Origin: Flavobacteriales bacterium
GTDB taxonomy: Bacteria; Bacteroidota; Bacteroidia; Flavobacteriales_F; PHOS-HE28
Reading direction: 5' to 3'
Length of the DNA: 64,000 nt
NCBI GenBank assembly: GCA_016788205.1
Contig: JAEUTA010000003.1
Span: 154,016 to 218,015 of the forward strand
Shown: piece after piece, positions 23,095-34,000 of the stretch
Layout of the letters: every line of letters starts with the position of its first letter
Numbering within the stretch: position 1 is the first letter of the stretch
Notes under the pieces: model-generated
Databases searched by the model: none
What the model was told of the DNA's origin: nothing
What the model saw: only the letters and a program-made list of their open reading frames with translations
Translations under genes and position numbers: made by a program

Positions 23095-24087
23095 ATGCGC
23101 AGTGCATTAACCCTCGTTCTTCTGGCTTTGCTGGCGACCGCGACGTTCGCCCAGCCAGCGAACACGGATTGCGCCAACGCAGCACTGCTCTGTGCAGGCC
23201 AACAGCTGGCCGGAACGAACAGTGATGCTGATGAAGCCCCCGGCTTCTGTCAAGCTACGGATGCCATGGTGTGGTACACCTTCACTACCAACTCCGTCGG
23301 TGGCGATGTATCGGTGAGTTTGAGCGGGTTGGAATGTGTTGCCGTTCCTGGGGTGGACAATGAGATCAGCATGGTGGTCCTCACCGGGGATGGTAACTGT
23401 GTGCTGGATGAGTTCGGCGCTGCTTCCACCTGCGAGATGGACTCGCTGGACTTCATGGTCACTGCGCCGGGCCTGGCTCCCCTCACTCAATATTGGGTGT
23501 TGATCGCTGGCGCGGTGAACGATGGCGCTCTGACCCCCGCGCAATGCGAATTCGCCCTCACCTTGTCGGGCCCGGGAGCCGATATCGTAGGTGTGGATAT
23601 GAGCGCCGGTCCTGATGTGGCCATCGGTCAGGGTGAGAGCACCCAGCTGCAAGGGATCGGCGGACCGGCGTTCGACTGGTCGCCCACGGCAGGGCTTAGC
23701 GGAAATACCATTCCCGACCCCATTGCAGCCCCGGAGGGCACGACGAACTACACGCTCACTTCGGAGATCGATGGCTGCGTGTTCACGGATGATGTCCTGG
23801 TGAGCGTCGTGCGTTTGGTCAATCCTCCCAACACCTTCACCCCGAACGATGATGGGTACAACGATACCTGGGAGATCCCGGGCATCGCCGACTACCCCGG
23901 GGCGGAGGTGGTCATCCATGATCGATGGGGGCAGGTCGTGTTGCGTTCCAATGGATACCGGGAACCTTGGGATGGTACGAACGACGGGCGCAGGCTCAGT
24001 GTAGGTACCTACTACTACCACATCCAGTTGAACCAGCTCGAAGGGCGCTCTCCGCCGTACACGGGCTTCGTCACCATCGTTCGATGA
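23095..24087 (+). CDS. Secreted protein with gliding-motility-associated C-terminal domain (T9SS type B cargo)
   Basis: A 330-residue protein: signal peptide ending ATFAQ, a Cys-rich N-terminal domain beginning ANTDCANAALLC, an Ig/PKD-like region (about 200-245) and a C-terminal sorting domain with PNTFTPNDDGYNDTWEIPG, VVIHDRWGQVV and TYYYHIQL. This last domain directs export by the type IX system and surface attachment. The ATG at 23095 is chosen for the clean signal peptide. The stop overlaps the PorP gene by ATGA, so it is the first and smallest of three cargo-PorP cassettes. Confidence 0.9.
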   Translation: MRSALTLVLLALLATATFAQPANTDCANAALLCAGQQLAGTNSDADEAPGFCQATDAMVWYTFTTNSVGGDVSVSLSGLECVAVPGVDNEISMVVLTGDGNCVLDEFGAASTCEMDSLDFMVTAPGLAPLTQYWVLIAGAVNDGALTPAQCEFALTLSGPGADIVGVDMSAGPDVAIGQGESTQLQGIGGPAFDWSPTAGLSGNTIPDPIAAPEGTTNYTLTSEIDGCVFTDDVLVSVVRLVNPPNTFTPNDDGYNDTWEIPGIADYPGAEVVIHDRWGQVVLRSNGYREPWDGTNDGRRLSVGTYYYHIQLNQLEGRSPPYTGFVTIVR

Positions 24088-25022
24088 GGATCCTCCACTC
24101 CCTCCTCTTCATAGCGATCGGCGTATCGTGCTACGCGCAACAGCTCGCCCAGTATTCCCAGTACGTGTTCAACCAGTTCAGTGTGAACCCGGCCGTCGCT
24201 GGGAGCAAGGATTGCCTGGACATGCGCCTGGGATACCGCCAACAGTGGGTGGGCCTCGAAGGGGCTCCGGTGACCGGCTGGGTGAGCATGCATGGCGTGA
24301 TCCGCGCCAAGGGCAAACCGTTCCAGCCGAATAAGCACGGCGTGGGGCTTTTCATCGAAGCCGATGATGCGGGCAATTACGGGTACACCAGTTTCCTGCT
24401 GGCCTATGCGTACCACATGCAGATGTCGCGGAACTTCTATCTGTCCATGGGCCTGTTCGGAGGTGTACGGCAGGTGAAGCTCGCCGTTGGCGACATGACG
24501 CTGGGCAATTACAACGACCCTGTGGCGAATAGTCAATCAGCGGCGTTGGTCTACCCGGAGATAACGCCAGGGATCTTCGCCTACAGCAAGACCACATGGG
24601 TGGGCGTGTCCATACACCAGGCCTTAGGCAACCGCATCGGGGATATCGGTACGGATTCTCGGTTCGCGCGGCATTTGATGCTGAGCGGGGGGTATCGTTA
24701 CCGCATCGGACGCAAGACGGCTTTCGTGCCCAGTGGTTTGCTGAAGGTCGCTGGTGGCGCACCGCTGGCGTTCGACATCAATGGCATGGTGGAATGGAAC
24801 AGGATCTATGGTATCGGCGTGGGCTATCGCAATGGCGATGCGTTCGTGGCCATGATGAAGATCGGCTTCCTGAAGTTCTTCCAACTCGGCTATAGCTACG
24901 ATATGACCACCTCGAAGCTGCGGGTAGCCAGTCGCAATACCCACGAGATCATACTCGCCATCACGCCCTGCAGGGCAGGCGATGCCAGCAAACGGATGAT
25001 CAGTTGCCCCGCTTTCGATTAG
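24084..25022 (+). CDS. PorP/SprF-family outer membrane protein, cassette 1
   Basis: A 312-residue beta-barrel protein with signal peptide and the family opening AQYSQYVFNQFSVNPAVAGS, then RQQWVGLEGAP and regular amphipathic strands ending NTHEIILAITP. PorP/SprF proteins help a partner adhesin to be secreted by T9SS and retained at the surface. It is coupled to the cargo gene upstream and is followed 9 bases later by the giant adhesin gene. Confidence 0.92.
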   Translation: MRILHSLLFIAIGVSCYAQQLAQYSQYVFNQFSVNPAVAGSKDCLDMRLGYRQQWVGLEGAPVTGWVSMHGVIRAKGKPFQPNKHGVGLFIEADDAGNYGYTSFLLAYAYHMQMSRNFYLSMGLFGGVRQVKLAVGDMTLGNYNDPVANSQSAALVYPEITPGIFAYSKTTWVGVSIHQALGNRIGDIGTDSRFARHLMLSGGYRYRIGRKTAFVPSGLLKVAGGAPLAFDINGMVEWNRIYGIGVGYRNGDAFVAMMKIGFLKFFQLGYSYDMTTSKLRVASRNTHEIILAITPCRAGDASKRMISCPAFD

Positions 25023-25031
25023 AGAACGCCC

Positions 25032-28000
25032 GTGAATAGAAACCACACCCCGGTCAAGTTCCTGCTGCTCTTCCTGCTTTCGCTGGTCGGAGGCGATATC
25101 GTGGCACAGACCCGCCATTGGGTGGGAGGGAACGGAAGTTGGAATGATGCGTTGCACTGGAGCGCCGTGGCCGGAGGGCAGGGTGGCGCAAGCGTTCCGC
25201 GCATGACGGATGATGTGTTCATCGCGGTCTCTTCAGCTGTCCGTATCGACTTGGTCCAGTCCGTCAGTTGCCGTGCACTGCACATTGATGCGACCCATGC
25301 AGCCGTGCACTGGGAGGGCCCTGCAAAAGCCGTGGTCAATATCGCCGGTGCATGGTCCATGCGGGGAGATGTGCAATGGAACGCTCAAGGGCCGGTTCGC
25401 CTCGGCGTGCGGCAGGAGGGTGTGGAGGTGGATACCCGCGGAACGTCCATCGCTGGTGATGTGGTGTTCGATGGTTCGGGCTCGTGGTCGTTGATCAGCG
25501 ATCTGCGCACGGAAGGTGTTCTGCGTTTCGAAGAAGGTACGGTGATGGCGAACGGCACGCAGGTGACCGCTCAGCGCATGGTGTTCTCCGGTCATGGTCG
25601 GGAACGCTTCATTGCAGGCAGTGCCGTTGTGGCCTTGGAGCAAGCTCCGGATCCAGTGCTCATTCGAGACGTCGTGGACGTTGCATCATCCAGTCTGGTG
25701 GTGAACGGCGTGCTCACCCCTTGGGGTCTGCCTGCTGGAGTACTGATGGAGGACCGTGACATCAACGTGTGCGGCACCGGTGCCGGACAGACCCCGTTCA
25801 CGGTGAACGCCCAGCTGATCACGAATTTCAACGGATATGGTGTGCGCTGCCGCGGAGGTTGTGGTGCCACGGTCACCGCATCGGTCACCGGCGGCAGCGG
25901 TAACTTCTCGTTCCAGTGGCTCGGTGGTGGCCCCCCCACGGCGACGTGGACCAATGCTTGCGGCGGGCCTCAGCTGGTGATCGTCACGGATATCACCCAA
26001 GGTATCTCCTGCCCGGCACAGGTCAATGTAACGGAGCCCGCTCCCCTCGGCGTTATCTTCTTCGGACAAGGAACTCCACCCACCTGCGCGGATGCTTGCA
26101 ATGGCACACGTAGTGCGCTGGCCATCGGTGGCGTAACGCCGCACACCTATAACTGGAACAACGGCGCGGGGAGTGGCTCTTCATTCTCCAACCTCTGTGC
26201 AGGGGTGAATACGTTGCGCATCACTGATGCGAACGGATGTGTGCGCGATACAACCTTCATCTTCAATATCCTGCCGATCGCCCCGAACCTCACGTTCACA
26301 CCGGCCAATTGTTTCGGCGACTGTGACGGCACGGCTACGGTGGCGCCCTCGGGTGGAACCGGTACCTACACCATAACGTGGACTCCGACGCCCGCGGTTC
26401 AAGGAGCATCATCGTTGACGAACTTGTGCGCAGGCAGCTATTCAGTGAACGTTCGTGACGGGAACAACTGTGACAGCACCGTCACTTTCATCATCGCACA
26501 GCCCCCGGCGATCACGGTCACATCATCGGTCACCGGGGCCTCTTGTGCTACTACATGTAACGGCAGTGCCACGGTCACGGCCGGTGGCACCGCAGGACCA
26601 TACACCTACCTATGGAACCCCGCGCCAGGTGGTGGCCAGAACACGAACGCCGCTACAGGACTTTGCGGTGGCCCGTACACTGTGCGTATTACCGATACAC
26701 CAACGGGCTGTGATACGCTCATCACCATCATCGTGCCTGAGCCGCCGCCGTTCGCCGTGGTGGCCACAGTGAACGATGCTACTTGTTCAAACGCTTGTGA
26801 TGGCACCATTGCACTGACGGTCACCGGCGGAACACCCGGTTACACGTTCCTCTGGTCACCAGTGCCTGCAACTGGACAAGGTACCGCTAACGTGTCCGGC
26901 CTTTGCCCTGGATCACATCAGGTCACCGTAGCCGATGTTGCCGGTTGCGATACCGTGCTCGTCTTCACCGTTCTCGCGCCACCACCAGTCGTGCCGACAC
27001 TGACTTTGGCCGGTGCGAGCTGCGCTGGTGTCTGCGATGGAACGGCCACCGCGACCGTTACAGGAGGTACTTCGCCGTATACGTACCTGTGGGCACCAGC
27101 CCCACCGGTCGGACAAGGGACATCGTCAGTCTCCGGTCTGTGTGACGGCCCCTACACATTGACCGTGACGGACGCAGCGAGCTGTGACACCACGATCAAC
27201 TTCATCATCACCGAGCCGCCGCCCATCATCATCACTCCCACACAAACGAACGTTACCTGCGGGACGTTGTGTGACGGTACGGCTTCGGTGGCCGTTGCCG
27301 GGGGTACACCAGGTTATACGTATCAATGGACTCCGGCCCCGGGTGCCGGTCAGGGTACGGCGAACGCGACAGGATTGTGTGCTGGCACATACAATGTGCT
27401 CGTCACGGATGCCAATGGCTGTACGCTCACGCAAGCCTTCACCATTCTGGATGCAGCGCCTATCCTGATCTCGTTGCAACTCGCTCCAGCTTCCTGTAAT
27501 GATGTCTGTGACGGCTCAGCTGGTGTCATAGTTACAGGAGGAGTCGCTCCTTATACCTACGACTGGGATCCGCTGCCGGGTGCCGGTCAAGGCACCGCGA
27601 ACGTTACGGGTCTCTGTGCGCAAGCCTACAGCCTTACCATCGCCGATGCGGTGGGTTGTGATACCACCATCGCTTTCACCATAACCGCGCCGCCACCCAT
27701 CGTTCCAAATGCTGGGCGCACGGACGTGACGTGCGCCGGTGCCTGCGATGGCACCATTACGCTTGCGCCGACCGGTGGAACGGGGATCTTCACCTACAAC
27801 TGGGTGCCACAGCCCGCAGTTGGCCAGGGAACTCTCGCCGTCTCCGGGCTTTGCGCGGGTGATTGGTCCGTGACCATCACCTCTGGTGGCTGTGATACCA
27901 CTGTTACGATGACCTTGACCGAGCCGCCGGCTTTGCAAGCTGATCTGGTGATGACGGACGCTAGTTGTGCCGGGATCTGCGATGGTTCGGCGACCGCTAC

Positions 28001-31000
28001 GGTAACCGGTGGTGCTGGTCCTTACGCGTTCACTTGGGCGCCTCCGCCGGCGATCGGCCAAGGCACTGCTACCGCAGAAGGCCTATGCGCCGGACCTCAT
28101 ACCCTCACCGTTACGGATGCCAATGGCTGTGACACACTGTTGAACTTCACGATCAGTGAACCACCTCCCTTGCTGGTGACGCCGACGCAGACCAACGTGA
28201 CCTGCGGAGCCTTGTGTGACGGTACAGCATCCGTCAGCGTGGGAGGTGGTACGCCGGGTTATACCTACCTGTGGACCCCGGTGCCGGCGAATGGCCAGGG
28301 TACCGCTACGGCAACAGGGCTTTGCGCCGGTGCGTACGCCGTGTTGATCACCGATGCGAACGGATGCACGTTCACCCGGTCGTTCACCATCCTCGGTGCC
28401 GTGCCACTTCAGATCTCCCTGCAATTGACACCTGCGTCGTGTGCGGATGTATGCGATGGAACTGCCGGCGTGATCGTCACAGGTGGCGTGTCACCTTACA
28501 ACTACCTCTGGGCTCCACTGCCCGGTGGTGGACAAGGTGGCGCCAACGTGACCGGGCTGTGCGCGCAGGCCTACACGCTCACCATTACCGATGCAGTGGG
28601 CTGCGATAGTACCATCTCCTTCACCATCACCGCCCCGCCACCCATCGTGCCCAACCCTGCACAGACCGATGTGACCTGCGCTGGCGGATGCAACGGAACG
28701 ATCGTACTGGCACCCGCCGGTGGCACTGGGACTTACACCTACAACTGGGTGCCAGCACCACCGTTGGGCCAGGGAACAGCCAATGCCGGTGGCCTGTGCG
28801 CAGGGGATTGGAACGTGACCATCACATCCGGGGCCTGTGACACTACGATCACCATTACGATCCTGGCCCCGCCGCCCATCCATGCGACCATCGCCGTGAC
28901 CAACGTGAGCTGCGCCGGCTCGTGCGATGGCACGGCTGACATCACCGCTTCTGGGGGAACACCTCCGCTGGCGTACAACTGGTCGCCAGTCCCGCCCGTG
29001 GGCCAAGGCACCGCACATGTTGAAGGCTTGTGTCCCGGTAGCTACTCCGTGACGGTCTCGGACGCTGCCGGGTGCGACACCCTCATCACCTTCGACGTTC
29101 TTGCGCCGGGCCCGATCGTTCCAAGCTTGGTCACCACGCCGGAGACCTGCGCTGGGCCATGTTCCGGAACAGCCTCCGTATCGCCTAGCGGTGGTACCGG
29201 AACGATCGTCGTGGACTGGCAACCAGCTCCCGGCGGCGGACAGGGAACGCTCAATGCGACGGGTCTATGTGCCGGGGTGAACTATCAGGTCACGCTGACC
29301 GATGGCAATGGATGTGACACCACCGTGGCCTTCATCATCGATTCCAGCGCGACGATCATACCCAACAGCAGCAGCACACCAGCATCCTGCAATGGTGTTT
29401 GCGACGGAACAGCTACGGTAGGTCCGACCGGCGGTGCTACGCCATATACTTTCCTGTGGTCCCCGCCGCCGCCCGTAGGGCAAGGTACACCTAGCGCGAG
29501 CGGCCTGTGCGCTGGTACTTGGGAGGTGACCATCACTGACGCTGGGGGATGTAGCATCGTGGCGGAAGTGCTCATCACCGAACCTTCGGCTATCGTTGCC
29601 AACGCCGTTGTGACCGATCCCTTGTGCGCTGCTGTGTGCGATGGAACAGTGGTGTTGAATACAACGGGCGGTACCGGACCTTACACGTACGATTGGTCTC
29701 CTGCTCCACCGAACGGTCAAGGCACTAGCACGATCACCGGTCTTTGCGCCGGAACATGGAACGTCACCATCACGGACGCGTTGGGGTGCAGGGCTTCTTC
29801 CTCACACACCGTGGTGGAGCCTGCGCCACTTACCCTGTCCACGAGCGCCACGCCGAGCGAGTGTCAAGTGTGCATCGGCACGGCAACAGCTACCATCGGG
29901 GGCGGGACAGGAGTGCTGCAAGTGGAATGGCGCAATGCCCTCAACGTTATTATCGGTACCGCGGAGACGGTCACCGATCTGTGCGCAGGTATTTATATGG
30001 TCACCGTCCGTGACGAGAACGGCTGCACGATCCAGCACGCGGTGCCCATCACCGATTCGGATGGTGAGGAGCTTACCACCGTGGATGGGACCACCACTTG
30101 TCCTAATACTTGCGATGGCGAGGCGAGCGTGAACTTCACCTGCAATGATGCGCCGTGTACCATCACTTGGACCGACGCCAACGGCGTGGACCTCGGTTCT
30201 TCGTCGAACATCCTCGGTGGACTTTGCCCCGGCGAGTACTATGTATCAGTTGCCAATGCATCCGGCTGCGTCACGATAGACACCGCTACCGTGGTCGCCC
30301 CCATCGTGCTCACGCTCAACACCAGTTCCACACCCGTGTCTTGTACGGGTCAGTGCGATGGTACGGCTACGATAGGTGTCGTTGGCGGCACGCCTCCCTT
30401 CACCTTCAGTTGGGATCCAGCTCCCGCGACCGGTCAAGGAACGCCAGCAGCAACAGGGTTGTGCGCCGGAGTGTACACGGTAACTGTTGGTGACGGTGGC
30501 GGTTGTGAGACCACCGCCCAAGTCCTCATCACGGAGCCGCAGCCGCTAGTTCTATTCTCCTCCATCATCATCGATGCGTCGTGCTCCGGCACATGCGATG
30601 GCAATATCACCTTGTTGGTGACAGGTGGCACGGCGCCGTATGCATACGCTTGGTCACCCGCACCAGCTAGCGGTCAAGGAACATCAGCGGCGTTCGGTCT
30701 CTGTGCGGGGAATGTTTCCGTCTCCATCACCGATGCCAACGGCTGCACACTGGACCGTACGTTCACCGTGACAGAGCCTCAGCCTTTGGTGGTGAGCGTC
30801 AGTACCACGCAGAGTACCTGCCCCAATTGCGATGGTACTGCTACAGCCACCGTGACCGGTGGCACGGGTCCTTACACATTCAGCTGGATGCTGGGCGGTA
30901 CGGAGGTGAGCACCGACCAGGCGCCGAACGGATTGTGTGGCGGGGTGTATCAACTGACCGTGCGTGATGCGTTCGGTTGTGCAGCACTGGCCGTGGCACA

Positions 31001-34000
31001 GGTACAGGACAGCAATGCCGAAGTGCTCGTTCCGGTGGATGGAGCGACCCTTTGTGCCAATCTGTGTGACGGTAGTGTCTCGGTGGACTTCACCTGTAGT
31101 GCACCCGCATGCACGACTCAATGGATGGACGTTGATGGCAATGTGATCGCTCAAGGCACCACGGTGTTGAACAACCTGTGTGCGGGCACATACACCGTGC
31201 AGGTCACGAACGCGAACGGATGTGTGAGCCTTGCGGATGCCGTGGTCTCACCGTCCACGACGATCATCCCTAACCTGAGCACGACCGCAGCCTCCTGTGC
31301 TGGGGCCTGTGATGGAACGGCCACGGTGGGCCCTGTCGGTGGCGTTGCTCCATATACGTTCACATGGGATCCTCCACCAGGCGGCGGGGTAGCCACGCCA
31401 CAAGCGACAGGTTTGTGCGCAGGCGTCTACACCGTTCTGATAGAAGATGCGTCCGGCTGCGATACAACGGTTCAAGTATTGATCCTGGAACCCCAACCGT
31501 TGGATCAGCAAGCCGCGATCACCGATGTCTCGTGCAGTGGTGCATGTGATGGTAGTGTGGTAGTTACACCGAGTGGTGGTACTGCGCCGTATACATTCTT
31601 CTGGGACCCTCTGCCCTCGAGCGGTCAAGGCTCGAACGGGGCCTTCGATCTCTGTGGCGGCGACCATGTTCTCTTGCTCACGGATGCCAATGGCTGCACA
31701 TTGGAGCGCACATGGACCGTGGCCACGCCAGCCCCGATCGACCTCTCCGGCGGAAGCATAAGCAGCGAATGCGGAGTGTGCAACGGCGAAGCGTTCGTGT
31801 CGGCGAGTGGCGGTACAGGCACGTATACTTACCTGTGGACGCAGAACAATTCGATCTTCGGTACCTCGGATAGCCTGACCGCGCTCTGTGCAGGGTTCTA
31901 TCAGGTACTTGTAACCGATGGCGCTGGCTGTCCGGATTCACTGCTCGTTCCGGTCCAGGACCTGAATGGAGAAGTGCTCACGGCGACAGGGGATACCGTT
32001 AGCTGTCCGGGTGTTTGCGATGGTAACGCGCAAGTGGTGTTCAACTGTGGAGAGCCGAGCTGTACGGTCGCTTGGTATGATGCGTTCGGTACCGACTTGA
32101 ACCAGACCACGAATGGCATTTCTTCCGCGTGTGCGGGTGACTACCTGGTCATGGTCACGAACGGGCTCGGCTGTATTTCCATTGATACAGCGACCGTCGC
32201 CTCACCGGAACCGATCATCCCCAACTTGAGCACCACGCCGGTGAGCTGCTTCGGGACGTGTGATGGTACGGCGACCGTAGCACCCACCGGTGGAGTGCCA
32301 CCATATCAATATACGTGGACCCCGGCACCGCTCATCGGCCAAGGGACACCGAATGCGGATGGTTTGTGCGCGGGAGTGAACGAGGTGTCCATCACCGATG
32401 CTTCGGGTTGTACCATCGTAGTGCCGGTGCTCATCCTCTCTCCGGATCAGCTTACGGCCGATGTTGCCCTGGTACCGATCACTTGCAATGGCGCTTGCGA
32501 TGGCAGCATCGTGCTAACGCCGCAGGGTGGTACTGGCGGCTACACGTTCGCATGGAACCCTGTGCCACCGAGCGGTCAGGGTAATAATGCCGCTACGGAT
32601 CTATGCGCCGGGGATTGGTCGGTCGTCATCACCGACGCCAATGGCTGCGATACGCTGATCACCATAACCCTCGTTGATCCACCGGTGCTTGATGCCGTGC
32701 TCACCACGACGAACAACGCCTGCTATGGCGAATGTGATGGTACGGCCACGGTCGTGATCACAGGTGGTGTTCCGGACTATTCCATCGTTTGGACCGATGC
32801 AACAGGTGCGGTCATAGCACAGGACACCGTACAGGTGGATGGGCTATGTGCCGGTGACCTTACGGTTACCATCACTGACGCGAATGGTTGTGTACGCGTG
32901 GTGCCCTTCTCCATTACGGAAGGATCGGCCATCGATGCTGCGCTGACATTCACCGGTGAGACATGTGCTGGACCCTGCGATGGTGTGGCAAGCGTAGTTC
33001 CGACTGGTGGCACAGGGCCCTATACCATACTCTGGTCACCTGAGCCGGGTGCTGGTCAGGGCACTGGAGATGTCACCGGATTGTGCGCGGGGAACTACTC
33101 CGTTACGATCTCCGATGCGCTCGGTTGCGACACCACGTACGTCTTCACCATAGCCCCGTACACGCCGATCGTGGACGGTGCAACGCTTAGCGATGTGCGC
33201 TGTCATGGTGCATGTGACGGTAGTGTGCTGACGAGCGCCACCGGAGGCATCGGAGTCTTGTCCTACCAATGGAGCCCTGTTCCACCGAATGGCCAAGGAG
33301 ATGCTTCTGCGACACAACTCTGCCCCGGTGAGTACCTGTTAGTGATAGCCGATGGGGTGGGTTGCGATAGCTCGTTCGCCTATACCATCGAGGAGCCACC
33401 AGCGCTGGAATTGAGCGTGGATGTGATCACGAATGCCAGTTGCGCGGATGCGTCGGACGGTGCCATATCGATCACGGCAACCGGAGGAATGCCATCGTAC
33501 ACCTTCGAATGGACTGGACCGGATGCGTTCAGTTCAGCAGCAGAGGATATCACGGGTATCCACCCAGGTGCCTACCAGCTCGTGTTGAACGACGCGAACA
33601 ACTGCATGCTGGATACGGTCATCACGGTGGATGCACTAACTACCGTCGAGGCCATCGCCGGCGCCGATCAGCAAGCTTGTTCGGGCACCACCGTTACGCT
33701 CGATGGCTCTGCGAGCGTAGGAGGCACTTCTTATTCCTGGCGTGACGCACAAGGTGTGGAAGTGGGCACAACGCCCGTCGTCGAGGTGAGCGGGCTTCCT
33801 GATGGCCATAACCTGTTCACGCTTGTGGTGACGGACGGCCCTTGCTCTTCCACGGATCAAGTTTCGGTCACCGTGCTGTCACTGCCGATCGCGAACGCCG
33901 GTGTGGACCAGACCATCTTCCTCGGGGGTACGGTAGCTCTTGGTGGCTCGCCAACAGGTCCGGTGGGTTCACTGTTCCTGTGGACACCCGATTCGTTGCT

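Noticed and set aside
25800..33500. Regular repeats that could suggest a CRISPR array or tandem satellite
   Set aside because: Period is 230-240 bp and diverged, the frame is open throughout and repeats translate into SprB units; no short identical repeats with unique spacers.
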